Notes: a model not told the origin generated them from the letters alone. Positions 43,160-51,934 are shown, numbered from the stretch's first letter. The stretch: 64,000 nucleotides of DNA from Hymenobacter canadensis (GCF_027359925.1 NZ_CP114767.1:4452501-4516500), one strand, 5' to 3'. Numbers and translations: made by a program.

Positions 43160-43737
43160 TCAACCGCCATTCCGCGCCTGAATCAGCTCGGCGGCTACGC
43201 TGATGGCTATTTCCTCGGGTGTGCGACTACGGATGGGCAGGCCGATGGGGGCATGTATGCGGCTCAGCGCTGTTTCGTCGAAACTGGCGGCGCGCAGCTC
43301 TGCAGCAGGTGCGCTATTTTGGCCGTGCTGCCCATCAGGCTCAGGTAGCGCACCGGGTGGTGCAGCGGCTGGCGCACCGCTACCGCGTCGGTCCGGTAGC
43401 CTACGATCATAATTATACTGGTGCGGGCCTGCCGGCACTTCGCGGGCCAGCTGTTCATAGGGCACCGTGCGGTTATGATGGGCGTAGTGGTTGCGGAGCT
43501 GGGTGGGCAGCCCGGGCCTATAGTAGAGCACGGTCAGGCCGAAATCCAGCGTGCTCATCACCCGCGACAGGGCCAGCGCCACGTGCCCGCCCCCCCCCCC
43601 CGATGGTGAGCTGGTCGTGGAAGCCCAGGCGCTCCACGTAGTGCCAGTCGGGGCCGGGGCGGTACTGGGTGTCGGCAGTGGCCGGCCGCCGGCTCAGTGG
43701 TCCGGGTGAGCTGGTCGTTGAGGAGAAATTCAAGCAT
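43160..43737 (-). pseudogene. Decayed XdhC/CoxI-family gene with G12 tract
   Basis: Blocks of an XdhC-like Rossmann domain can be read in order but in changing frames: YVERLGFHDQLTIGGGG; then HVALALSRVMSTLDFGLTVL; then SIIMIVGYRTDAVAVRQPL and YLSLMGSTAKIAHLLQ; then RIHAPIGLPIRSRTPEEIA and AISVAAELIQA. At least three frame changes are needed. The first falls at a run of 12 G on the coding strand (43590-43601); 11 would keep the frame through GGGGHV. The remnant is about half the family length. XdhC proteins insert molybdenum cofactor into xanthine dehydrogenase; no such enzyme gene is nearby. Confidence 0.75.
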
Positions 43738-43954
43738 AATCGGGGGATTTTCTGGAGCTGGGCAGACAAGACACACAGGTTTAGCTGTTTTTATGGCCCT
43801 CAGCGCTCAGATCCTATACTACATTATCCATTGGATTAATGGTCCTGAAAGCCAATCAGGGCCATTGTCAGGGCGGCGCCGGGCCAATAGCGGGCAGGTG
43901 TGCAGCTAGGCCGAAACCCGGCTTTGGCCGGAGTCGTTATCTTGCCCAACCGGC

Positions 43955-44710
43955 ATGAACGTACACCTGCAGCAAATCCTCGACAATCCCCTGGCCGCGC
44001 TGGCCATTGTGGGCAATCTGGTCATCATCGAAAGCCTGCTTTCCGTGGACAACGCGGCCGTACTGGCCACGATGGTCGGCGACCTGCCCAAGGAGCAGCG
44101 GCAGAAGGCCCTGCGCTACGGCATCATCGGGGCCTATGTGTTCCGGGGCGTGTGCATCCTGTTTGCCTCGTTCCTGATTGAGTTCTGGTACCTCAAGCCT
44201 CTTGGCGGCCTCTACCTGCTCTACTTGGCCTACGACCATTTCCGGGGCCACGCTGCTGCCGACGACGGCCCCGACAAGCGCCAGAGCTTGGTGTACCGCT
44301 ACACGCTGGGGCTGCTGGGGCCGTTCTGGGCCACGGTGGCCCTGATTGAGCTGATGGATCTGGCCTTTTCCATCGACAACGTGTTTGCCGTGGTGGCCTT
44401 CACCGACAACCTGATTCTGATCTGTACCGGCGTGTTTATCGGCATTCTGGCCATGCGGCTGGTGGCGCAGGCATTCGTGCTGCTGATGGCCAAATACCCG
44501 TTCCTCGAAACGGCCGCCTTCGTGGTTATTGCGCTGCTGGGTTTGAAGCTGCTGCTGTCGTTGGTGGAGCATTTCCAGCCGGAGTCCGCGTTCAGCCGCT
44601 TCCTGGGCAGCGAGGCCGCCGACGCTGGCCTGACCGTGCTGACGGTAGCTGTCTTTGCGGTGCCGCTGCTGGCGTCGTGGCTGAAAACCAAGCGTAGTAT
44701 CCCGCGGTAG
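43955..44710 (+). CDS. TerC family integral membrane protein
   Basis: 251 aa, seven or eight hydrophobic helices. The two family motifs are present: ESLLSVDNAAVLA near residue 26 and LAFSIDNVFAVVAF near residue 138, whose acidic residues bind metal in this family. Members export Mn2+ or are linked to tellurite and membrane-protein metalation. I infer metal efflux and would not claim tellurium resistance. A weak TATCTTG element lies about 10 bp before the start. Confidence 0.88.
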   Translation: MNVHLQQILDNPLAALAIVGNLVIIESLLSVDNAAVLATMVGDLPKEQRQKALRYGIIGAYVFRGVCILFASFLIEFWYLKPLGGLYLLYLAYDHFRGHAAADDGPDKRQSLVYRYTLGLLGPFWATVALIELMDLAFSIDNVFAVVAFTDNLILICTGVFIGILAMRLVAQAFVLLMAKYPFLETAAFVVIALLGLKLLLSLVEHFQPESAFSRFLGSEAADAGLTVLTVAVFAVPLLASWLKTKRSIPR

Positions 44711-44742
44711 CCAACTGTTTTACAGCAGGAAGCTGTAAGAAC

Positions 44743-44850
44743 GATGTAGAGACGCAATACTTTGCTTCTCGTCGTTGAACGATAACGACCACGCCGTTTG
44801 AACAAACAACATCAGCAACGACGAGACGCAAAGTATTGCGTCTCTACATC
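44743..44850. repeat. GTAGAGACGCAATACTTTGC-type inverted repeat
   Basis: 35-bp arms (44743-44777 and 44816-44850) with one mismatch enclose a 38-nt spacer. It follows terC and precedes a terminator. Confidence 0.9.
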
Positions 44851-44863
44851 TTTTACGGCTAAT

Positions 44864-44903
44864 GCAAACGGCCTGGTAGCTCATTAGCTACCAGGCCGTT
44901 TGC
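44864..44903. terminator. Bidirectional terminator between terC and the convergent gene
   Basis: Perfect 18-bp stem (GCAAACGGCCTGGTAGCT and its complement) with a 4-nt loop. Confidence 0.82.
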
Positions 44904-44919
44904 TTAAGTCACGTTGCCG

Positions 44920-45837
44920 CTACCGGCGGCTGTTGGGCACGCGGAACTGCACGCCCACGCTGGGCACGAACGTGAAGCCGCTGAGCTTGCCGGTGGCATT
45001 GTTGAGTAGCTGATAGGTGCCGTAGTTCTGGTAGTACACGCCCATCGAGGGCAGAAAGTACACGTAGCGGTAGCCAATTTTGGCGCTGGCAAACGCCCCG
45101 AACGAGTTGTAGCTCACGCGCTGCTCGGGCAGGCTGGGCACAATGCCGCTTGGGGTGTACACTCGGTCGGTGTTGAAGCCGTAGCGCAGGAAGGAGCGCG
45201 AGTATACCAGGCCGTAGGAAAACGCCCCGATTTCCTCTTCCGGCCCGAAGGAGTGGCTGATAACCAGCGGCACAATCAGGTCTTTGCGTGAGGCGCTGAA
45301 GCCCAGGACGTCGGAAATATTACTCAGGTACGGGATGCTCGGAAGCTTGGCGCGCTGGGTGGCAAACTGCAGCCCGATGCTGCCATACGTGGCGCCCGCC
45401 GCGCCCTGGGGCCGTTCCGGCGTGCCGGTGGGGCCCATAAACTGGTACATGGCATCGAAGATGTGCGAGCCGAAAGCGTACTTGTAGCCTACGTCGAATC
45501 GGTCGTAGATGCCGTAGCGCAGGTAGAGGTCGGGGGAGGCGCGCAGCGGGTCGAGGGTGTAGGCCAGGGCCGCCAGCTGCAGGTTGTCGATGGTGCGGGA
45601 GTAGCCGACGGTGTCTTTGTTGCCAACGGCTTCGGCGGCCGATTTCAGCGTGGCGCCCGTTTGGCTGATGGTTTCGGAGGCAATGTTGAACGACACGTTG
45701 CCGCCGCCCCGAAACTCGCCGCGCGGCGTCACCTTGCCAGTGCTGATGATGTTGCGCGGAGCCGAGCAAGACGCGGCCAGCAGCGACGTAGCGGCCGCCA
45801 GGGCCAGGGCAGGACGGGAAAAGGCAAGGCGTTTCAT
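44920..45837 (-). CDS. Lipid-anchored outer membrane beta-barrel-like protein
   Basis: 305 aa from the ATG ending at 45837 (MKRLAFSRPALALAAATSLLAASCSAPR, lipobox LAASC). The remainder is a series of amphipathic strands: DLYLRYGIYDRFDVGYKYAFG, YGLVYSRSFLRYGF, IGYRYVYFLPSMGVYYQNYGTYQ, ending VGVQFRVPNSRR. It resembles small outer membrane barrels of Bacteroidota. Function unknown. The frame extends upstream to 46014 without likely coding content. Confidence 0.7.
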   Translation of the reverse strand: MKRLAFSRPALALAAATSLLAASCSAPRNIISTGKVTPRGEFRGGGNVSFNIASETISQTGATLKSAAEAVGNKDTVGYSRTIDNLQLAALAYTLDPLRASPDLYLRYGIYDRFDVGYKYAFGSHIFDAMYQFMGPTGTPERPQGAAGATYGSIGLQFATQRAKLPSIPYLSNISDVLGFSASRKDLIVPLVISHSFGPEEEIGAFSYGLVYSRSFLRYGFNTDRVYTPSGIVPSLPEQRVSYNSFGAFASAKIGYRYVYFLPSMGVYYQNYGTYQLLNNATGKLSGFTFVPSVGVQFRVPNSRR

Positions 45838-46079
45838 ACGCAGGCAGAAGAAAGCAGATGAGGAGAGAAGCGGCGGCGCAACGGCCAAAACCGGGCCGAA
45901 AGTTAGGGACATGCGGGGTGCTCTGCCTGCCTCCCGCCAAAATAAGCCGGGCGCCACCCACCGGCCGTCGGAACGAAAACGCGCAGCGCATGGTATCTTC
46001 CCTGGCGAAAGCACTGCTGATTAAACCTATTGGTAGTTTGAGCATCAGCTACTTGATGCCGCCTTTCGGCCTGCTGCCT

Positions 46080-46607
46080 ATGCCCCGACTCCTACTCATC
46101 CTTCTGCTGCTTTTGCTGCCACCGGTGCTGTGGGCCGGCGGGTCGCCACCGTTGGTGGCCACGGTCTACGTGTTTCTGGCCGACACCTGCCCCATCAGCC
46201 AGAACGCCACGCCTACGCTGCGGGCCCTGCACGCGGCGTACGGGCCGCGCGGCGTGCGGTTTGTGGGCGTGTTTCCGGCCCCGCAGATGCGCCCGGCCGA
46301 CGTGGTACTGTTCCAAAAGCAGTACCCGCTGCCGTTTCTGCTGCGCCTCGATGCCGGCCAGCAGCTCACGCGCCGCCTGGGCGCCCGCATCACGCCCGAA
46401 GTGGTAGTGCTGGCCCCCGACGAAGCCACCGTGCTCTACCAGGGCCGCATTGATGATGCCTACGCCCGCCTGGGCCAGCGCCGCACCGTGGTGCAGCACC
46501 ACGAGCTGCGCGACGCGCTGGCCGCCATCGTCAGCCGCCAGCCAGTGCCGGTGCCGCGCACTGAGGCCGTGGGCTGCTTTGTGGCCACGGGTCTGGGTAG
46601 CCGCTGA
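46080..46607 (+). CDS. Exported redoxin/thioredoxin-like protein
   Basis: 175 aa from the ATG at 46080. Signal peptide MPRLLLILLLLLLPPVLWAGG. A thioredoxin-like domain follows: VATVYVFLADTCPISQNATPTL, GVRFVGVFPAPQ, FLLRLDAGQQLTRRLGARITPEVVVL. It has one Cys in a CPIS motif rather than CxxC, as in AhpC-like redoxins. A second Cys (VGCFVATG) lies at the end. The next gene, 46 bp downstream, encodes a heme c and copper monooxygenase-like protein; such modules are fused in one protein in some other phyla. Confidence 0.8.
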   Translation: MPRLLLILLLLLLPPVLWAGGSPPLVATVYVFLADTCPISQNATPTLRALHAAYGPRGVRFVGVFPAPQMRPADVVLFQKQYPLPFLLRLDAGQQLTRRLGARITPEVVVLAPDEATVLYQGRIDDAYARLGQRRTVVQHHELRDALAAIVSRQPVPVPRTEAVGCFVATGLGSR

Positions 46608-46653
46608 ACCCTATCCTGAAAAATTTGCCTATCCGAAACCCGTACCATTTCCT

Positions 46654-48219
46654 ATGAAACACCTTGTACGCCTTGCGCTGCTGCTGTTCGCCGGCCCGGC
46701 GCTGGCCCAGCAGCCGCAGCTCACATTCAGCGAGCATATTGCGCCCATCATCTACCAGCACTGCACGTCCTGCCACCGCACCGGCGAGGTGGCGCCGTTT
46801 CCGCTGGTCAGCTACCAGGATGTCGTCAGCCACGCGCCCACTATTAAGTTCGTGACGGGCATCCGGTATATGCCGCCCTGGAAGGCCGACCCTAACTATT
46901 CGCACTTCCTCGACGAAAACACGCTCACGGACACCGAAATCCAGAAAATCCGGGAGTGGGTAGATGGCGGTATGGCCCGCGGCAACCCGGCCCTGGAACC
47001 GGCGCTGCCCACGTTTCCGGCCGGCTCGCAACTGGGCACGCCCGATTTGGTGGTGCCGATGGCCCAGAAGTTCACCCACCAGGGCAACCTGCAGGATTTG
47101 TACCGGGTGTTTGTGCTGCCCACCCGCCTGCCCGCCGGCCGCGACGTGGCGGCCGTGGAGTTCCGGGCCGGCAACAAGCGCATCACCCACCACGCCATCA
47201 TCGGCATGGACACCACGCAGCGTGCCCAGGTGCTGGATGCCCAGGACCCTGGCTACGGCTACACGCGCTTCGGGGGCTTCGGCTTTTCGGCTACCGAGGA
47301 GAACTGGGCCGGCTGGGTGCCGGGCTCCACGGCCCGCTATTTCCCCAACGGGCTGGGCAAAAAGCTGCCCCGCAACGCCAGCATCCTTGTGCAGGTGCAC
47401 TACGGCCCCACGGCCCTCACCCAAACCGACTCGTCGGTGGTGAACGTGTTTTTCAGCCGCCAGCCGGTGCAGCGCTACGTCCAGACGTTCCCGTTGTCGC
47501 CGCTCAATCTCACCAACGGGCCGTTCATCATCCCGGCCGGGCAGGTGAAAACCTTCCACGCCGAGCTGCAGGTTCCCGTAGATGTAAGCCTGGTGAGCGT
47601 GCTGCCCCACGCGCATCTGCTGGGCAAGAAGTGGCGTATCTGGGCCGTGAAGCCTTCCGGCGACACCATCCGCATCATCAAAATCAACGACTGGGACTTC
47701 AACTGGCAGGGCGCCTACCGCTTCCCGCGCCTGCTCAAAATCCCGGCCGGCTCGCGCCTCATGGCCGACGCCACCTACGACAACACCGCCAACAACCCCC
47801 GCAACCCGTTCTCGCCGCCCCAAACCGTGCAATGGGGCGAACAAACCACGGCCGAAATGCTGCTGGCCTACCTCGACGTGGTGCCCTACCGCCCCGGCGA
47901 CGAGAACATCGTGCTCAGCAACCAGTCGGCGCAGGAACTGCTGCGGCGGCCCGAGGCGCGGCTGTATCCGGTGTATCCGAATCCGGCCGCAGCCGGCGTG
48001 GTTTCCATCGGCTTCAGTTTGCCTGATGCCGCGGCCGTTTCGGTGCTGCTGACCGATGCGCAGGGCCGCGTAGTACGCCAGCCGGCCCAAGGTCAGCGCT
48101 ACGCCGGCGGCACCCACACGCTGGAGCTGCCCACTACCGGCCTGGCCGCCGGCCTCTATCTGGTGAAGCTGCAAACGCCCGATTTCACCCAGACCCAGAA
48201 GCTGGTACTGCTCAAATAA
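46654..48219 (+). CDS. Secreted heme c and copper type II monooxygenase-like protein with T9SS domain
   Basis: 521 aa. Signal peptide ends LAQ (residue 19). A cytochrome c module has CTSCH (37-41) and a probable axial Met in RYMPPW (Met73). A PHM-like domain follows with candidate copper ligands: HH (179-180) and His249 in LVQVHYGP for one site; HAH (319-321) and Met402 for the other. A T9SS sorting domain (YPVYPNPAAAGVVSIGF to LLK) ends the protein. I infer a copper-dependent oxidase or hydroxylase exported across the outer membrane, with the heme and the upstream redoxin as electron partners. Substrate unknown. Confidence 0.82.
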   Translation: MKHLVRLALLLFAGPALAQQPQLTFSEHIAPIIYQHCTSCHRTGEVAPFPLVSYQDVVSHAPTIKFVTGIRYMPPWKADPNYSHFLDENTLTDTEIQKIREWVDGGMARGNPALEPALPTFPAGSQLGTPDLVVPMAQKFTHQGNLQDLYRVFVLPTRLPAGRDVAAVEFRAGNKRITHHAIIGMDTTQRAQVLDAQDPGYGYTRFGGFGFSATEENWAGWVPGSTARYFPNGLGKKLPRNASILVQVHYGPTALTQTDSSVVNVFFSRQPVQRYVQTFPLSPLNLTNGPFIIPAGQVKTFHAELQVPVDVSLVSVLPHAHLLGKKWRIWAVKPSGDTIRIIKINDWDFNWQGAYRFPRLLKIPAGSRLMADATYDNTANNPRNPFSPPQTVQWGEQTTAEMLLAYLDVVPYRPGDENIVLSNQSAQELLRRPEARLYPVYPNPAAAGVVSIGFSLPDAAAVSVLLTDAQGRVVRQPAQGQRYAGGTHTLELPTTGLAAGLYLVKLQTPDFTQTQKLVLLK

Positions 48220-48245
48220 CCGCCATTCTGGTGCTGTATCTTTTC

Positions 48246-48287
48246 TAACGCAACAAGCTCTGCCAATCGGCAGAGCTTGTTGCGTTA
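48246..48287 (+). terminator. Long perfect hairpin after the heme-copper protein gene
   Basis: 19-bp perfect stem (TAACGCAACAAGCTCTGCC and its complement) with loop AATC. It lacks a T tract but lies 26 bp after the stop codon. Confidence 0.7.
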
Positions 48288-48460
48288 CAGACCGAAGCGG
48301 GGGTACGGCTCTTTGCGGGCGTGGTGGCACCGTCGTTGCATACGGCTGCCTGGTCTCATGGCGGTGGCACTACGGCTGCAAAGAGCCAGGATACGCCTGC
48401 GTATTGGTTCGTCGGCAGGTTTTTATTCCGCACTTTTAGCGCTCAATTCCTGACGACCCA

Positions 48461-49513
48461 ATGAACATACTATACGGAGTGCCCGGCGAGGGGATGGGCC
48501 ACGCCACCCGCAGCAAGGTGGTTATTGCGCATCTGCTGGCACAGGGGCACGAGGTGAGCGTGGTGAGCAGCAGCCGCGCATACCAGCTGCTGGCGCACAC
48601 GTTTCCGGGCCGGGTGCACGAAATCCGGGGCTTCCATCTGGCCTACAAGGATGTGGTGGTGAGCAAGGCCCGCACCGCCGCCCTCACCCTGCGCAACGCG
48701 CCCGACAGCCTGCTCACCAACTTCCGTCGCTACCGCAACCTGCCCGGCGCCGACCAGTTCGACTGCGTGATTTCAGACTTCGAGTCGTTCAGCTACCTGT
48801 TTGCCCGCTGGAAGCAGCTGCCGGTTATCAGCATCGACAACATGCAGATTATCAGCCGGGCGCGGCTGGATGTGGCGGTGCCGGCCGGGGAGAGGGGCAA
48901 CTTCGAGGTTGCGCGCGGCATTGTGCGGGCCAAACTGCCGCGCAGCCACCATTACTTTGTCAGCACGTTCTTCCCGCTGCCGGTGGTGCGGCCGGCCACC
49001 ACGCTGGTGCCGCCCATCATCCGGCCCGAGATTCTGGCAGCGCGCCCCACAGCCGGCGCACACGTGCTGGTGTACCAATCGGCCACCACGCAGCAGGGGC
49101 TGGTGCCGCTGCTGCAGGCGCTGCCGGGGCAGGAGTTTCGGGTGTACGGCTTCAACAAAGAGGAAAGCCACGGCAACGTGCAGCTCAAGGCCTTCAGCGA
49201 ACAGGGCTTCATCGAGGACCTGGCCTCGGCCCGCGCCGTCGTCACCAATGGGGGCTTCTCGCTGATCAGCGAAGCGGTGTACCTGCACAAGCCCATCTGC
49301 GCCGTGCCCATCCCCGTGCAGTTCGAGCAGTTCCTCAACGCCGCCCAAGTGCAGAAGCTGGGCTACGGCCGCCACTTCGAAACCCTGACCCCCGACAACC
49401 TGAAAGCATTTCTCTACGACCTGTCCGGCTTTGAGGCGGCCCTAGGCGCATACAAGCAGGATGGCAACCAGGAGCTGTTCCGGCAGCTGGATGAAGCACT
49501 GGCGGGGCTGTAA
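48461..49513 (+). CDS. MurG-like glycosyltransferase (GT28-type fold)
   Basis: 350 aa. The N-terminal ILYGVPGEGMGHATRS is a nucleotide-sugar glycosyltransferase loop of the GT-B fold. The C-terminal half has VLVYQSATTQQGLVPLLQ, VVTNGGFSLISEAVYLHKP and IPVQFEQFLNAAQ, the donor-binding block of MurG-like and MJ1255-type enzymes. No membrane segment. Acceptor unknown; a cell-surface glycan or glycolipid is likely. Confidence 0.82.
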   Translation: MNILYGVPGEGMGHATRSKVVIAHLLAQGHEVSVVSSSRAYQLLAHTFPGRVHEIRGFHLAYKDVVVSKARTAALTLRNAPDSLLTNFRRYRNLPGADQFDCVISDFESFSYLFARWKQLPVISIDNMQIISRARLDVAVPAGERGNFEVARGIVRAKLPRSHHYFVSTFFPLPVVRPATTLVPPIIRPEILAARPTAGAHVLVYQSATTQQGLVPLLQALPGQEFRVYGFNKEESHGNVQLKAFSEQGFIEDLASARAVVTNGGFSLISEAVYLHKPICAVPIPVQFEQFLNAAQVQKLGYGRHFETLTPDNLKAFLYDLSGFEAALGAYKQDGNQELFRQLDEALAGL

Positions 49514-49520
49514 ACGAAAA

Positions 49521-49622
49521 GAACGTCATTCCGAGCTTGCCGAGGAATCTCGCGAGCTGACGTTGTAATACTACATGATTACTACGCTAGCGAGATTCCT
49601 CGGCAAGCTCGGAATGACGTTC
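49521..49622. repeat. GTCATTCCGAGCTTGCC-type inverted repeat, copy 4
   Basis: Perfect 33-bp arms (49521-49553 and 49590-49622). Same family as 3475-3568 and the least decayed copy here. It lies between two convergent genes and probably serves as their shared transcript end. Confidence 0.92.
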
Positions 49623-49653
49623 CAAACCAAGGCTTAGCTCTGCTCCCGATATA

Positions 49654-51075
49654 TTAGAAGATCTTGCCGGGATTCAGGATGCCGTGGGGGTCGAATACGC
49701 GCTTGATGCCGCGCATCAGCTCCAGGTTGGTATCGGGCAGGGCAATGCCGATGTAGCCTTTCTGCACCAGCCCGATGCCATGCTCGCCGGAGATGGTGCC
49801 GCCCAGCTTCACGCACAGCTCGAAGATTTCGGTGATGGGCTGGCGCAGGCCCACGTTCCACATCTCGTCGTCCAGGTCGCCGCGGATTATGTTGACGTGC
49901 AGATTGCCGTCGCCGGCGTGGCCGTAGCAGACGCTCTTGAAGCCATAGCGCGCGCCGATTTCCTTGACGCCGCTCAACAGCGTGGGCAGCTCGGCGCGGG
50001 GCACCACGGTGTCTTCTTCCTTATACACGGAGTTGTAGCGCACCGAATTGCCGATGTTGCGCCGGATGCGCCAGAGCTCGTCTTTCTGGGTGGCGTTGTC
50101 GGCCAGCAGGATTTCGTCTACGTCGTAGTGTTCCAGCACGCCGTACACCTGCTCGGCCTCCTTATAAAGCTCGTCCAGATCCTGCCCGTCCAGCTCGATG
50201 AGCAGGTGGGCCGCAATATCCTCGGGCAGCGTGAGCGAAATCTTCAGGTACTCCGACGACCAGGCAATGGCCTCGCGCTCCATGAACTCCATGCCCGACG
50301 GGATGATGCCCGCCCGGAATACGGCCGACACGGCCTCGGCGGCCTGCGTCACCTGCCGGAAAGGTACCAGCATCAAAATGTTGTGCTTGGGGTAGGGGAG
50401 GAGGCGGAACACCACTTTCGTGATGATGCCCAGCGTGCCCTCCGAGCCCACCATAAGCTGGGTGAGGTTGTAGCCGGTGGAGTTTTTGAGGGTGTTGGCG
50501 GCGGTCCAGATGATGTCGCCGGTGGGCAGCACCACCTGCAGGTTCAGCACGTAGTCGCGGGTGGTGCCGTATTTCACGGCTTTGGGGCCGCCGCTGCTGT
50601 GGGCCAGGTTGCCGCCCAGAAAGCAGCTGCCCTTGCTGGCCGGGTCGGGCGGATAGAACAGGCCCACCGCCTGCACCGCCTGCTGAAACGCCTCATTCAC
50701 CACGCCCGGCTCCACGGTGGCCTGCAGGTTGCGCTCATCAATCTGGATGATCTGGTTGAGCCGCTCGGTGCTCAGCACCACGCCGTGGTGGATGGGCAGC
50801 GCGCCCCCGCTCAGGCCGGTGCCCGCGCCGCGTGGTGTCACCGGAATGTGGTGCTGATGGCAGAGGCGCACAATCTGACTAATCTCTTCGGCGTTAGCCG
50901 GGCGCAGCACCACGTCGGGGGCAAAGTGCAAGTCCTCGGTATGGTCGCGGCCGTAGTCGGCGTAGGTGTCGGCGGTGGCGGCAGCTTCGGCACGCTGGGC
51001 CGTGAGGACATGCTGCGGGCCCACAATGGCCTCGAAGGCGACGAGCAGCTCGGGGGTGAGGGAGTTGAAATCCAT
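49654..51075 (-). CDS. FAD-linked 2-hydroxyacid oxidase, GlcD type
   Basis: 473 aa from the ATG ending at 51075 (MDFNSLTPELLVAFEAIVG). It has the PCMH FAD-binding domain (VVLRPANAEEISQIVRLC, PVTPRGAGTGLSGGALP, VGSEGTLGIITKVVFRLLP) and the FAD-oxidase C domain ending GGTISGEHGIGLVQK and FDPHGILNPGKIF. The family oxidises D-lactate or glycolate. No GlcE/GlcF partners lie nearby, so the electron acceptor is uncertain. The frame runs upstream to 51696, but that part is antisense to the next gene. Confidence 0.92.
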   Translation of the reverse strand: MDFNSLTPELLVAFEAIVGPQHVLTAQRAEAAATADTYADYGRDHTEDLHFAPDVVLRPANAEEISQIVRLCHQHHIPVTPRGAGTGLSGGALPIHHGVVLSTERLNQIIQIDERNLQATVEPGVVNEAFQQAVQAVGLFYPPDPASKGSCFLGGNLAHSSGGPKAVKYGTTRDYVLNLQVVLPTGDIIWTAANTLKNSTGYNLTQLMVGSEGTLGIITKVVFRLLPYPKHNILMLVPFRQVTQAAEAVSAVFRAGIIPSGMEFMEREAIAWSSEYLKISLTLPEDIAAHLLIELDGQDLDELYKEAEQVYGVLEHYDVDEILLADNATQKDELWRIRRNIGNSVRYNSVYKEEDTVVPRAELPTLLSGVKEIGARYGFKSVCYGHAGDGNLHVNIIRGDLDDEMWNVGLRQPITEIFELCVKLGGTISGEHGIGLVQKGYIGIALPDTNLELMRGIKRVFDPHGILNPGKIF

Positions 51076-51104
51076 ATATAGAAACGCCAAATGGCTGTTT
51101 TGCC

Positions 51105-51112
51105 TATCTTTG
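51105..51112 (+). promoter_or_regulatory. TAnnTTTG promoter element of the NlpC/P60 gene
   Basis: TATCTTTG ends 5 nt before the ATG at 51118. The position implies a leaderless message and helps choose this start over the in-frame ATG at 51091. Confidence 0.55.
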
Positions 51113-51117
51113 ACCCA

Positions 51118-51786
51118 ATGCGGGACCCTGGAACGAAGGTACAGTATACGACGCACAGACGCGTCTGGTGGCCACTGTTGATGATGGCGCTGGTGGGCTG
51201 GCTGGCGGGCTGCAGCGCCCCCAAGAAAGTAAACTACCGCAACGGCCGCTACCACTCGGCGCGCGACATGGCCCGCATCAAAGCCGAGGAGCGCCGCCGC
51301 GGCAGCCGGCCGGTGGCAAAATCCAAAGCAAAAACCACCACGCCTGCCGGCAAGGCCAAAATCGTGACCAAGAACCGCAGCACGCCGGCCAACGCCAGCC
51401 GCGCCATCGTCACGGTTATCGAAACGGCCCGCTCGTTTCAGGGCACTCCTTATAAGTACGGCGGCACCTCGCGCCTGGGCATGGATTGCTCGGGCTTGCT
51501 CTACAATTCTTTTGCCGCCATCGACGTGGCCATTCCGCGCTCCAGCAACGAGCAGGCCGTGTGGGGCACGCCCGTAAAGCCCCAGGATCTGAAGGCCGGG
51601 GATTTGGTATTTTTCGGGGCCTCGCCGGGCAGCTCCACCATCACGCACGTGGGCCTCGTGACGGAAGCCACGCCGGAAGGCGTGCAGTTTATTCACGCAT
51701 CCAGTTCGTCGGGAGTAGTGGAAAATAGCCTGGAAACCGACTACTACTTAAGTCGCTACATCAAAGCAGTACGGCCGGTATTGTAG
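51118..51786 (+). CDS. NlpC/P60 cell-wall hydrolase lipoprotein
   Basis: 222 aa from the ATG at 51118. The signal peptide carries an RR-containing n-region and lipobox GWLAGC. A basic linker (about 35-90) precedes an NlpC/P60 domain with the catalytic Cys in MDCSGLLYNSF, the His in ITHVGLVT and a third polar residue (His in FIHASSSSGV). It should cleave peptidoglycan stem peptides at the cell surface. It is divergent from the GlcD-type gene, 42 bp start to start. Confidence 0.92.
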   Translation: MRDPGTKVQYTTHRRVWWPLLMMALVGWLAGCSAPKKVNYRNGRYHSARDMARIKAEERRRGSRPVAKSKAKTTTPAGKAKIVTKNRSTPANASRAIVTVIETARSFQGTPYKYGGTSRLGMDCSGLLYNSFAAIDVAIPRSSNEQAVWGTPVKPQDLKAGDLVFFGASPGSSTITHVGLVTEATPEGVQFIHASSSSGVVENSLETDYYLSRYIKAVRPVL

Positions 51787-51879
51787 AAATTCCCAGCTAC
51801 CTTTGTCTTGGCAAAACGAACTTTTTTCCAGGTTGTGAATCATAACGATTCAATAATGGAATTCTAGCGGTTATAACCG

Positions 51880-51887
51880 TATTTTTG
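51880..51887 (+). promoter_or_regulatory. TAnnTTTG promoter element of the TonB receptor gene
   Basis: TATTTTTG, 47 bp before the ATG. The surrounding 90 bp are strikingly AT-rich for this window, but no exact TTTG lies at -33. Confidence 0.5.
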
Positions 51888-51934
51888 CGCCGGATTTAAG
51901 ACGCTCCCCTCTTTTCTCACCAATACCCCCTTTT

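Noticed and set aside
43955..44710. Tellurium resistance determinant
   Set aside because: No other ter genes are present; the family is better linked to metal export, so only TerC family is called.
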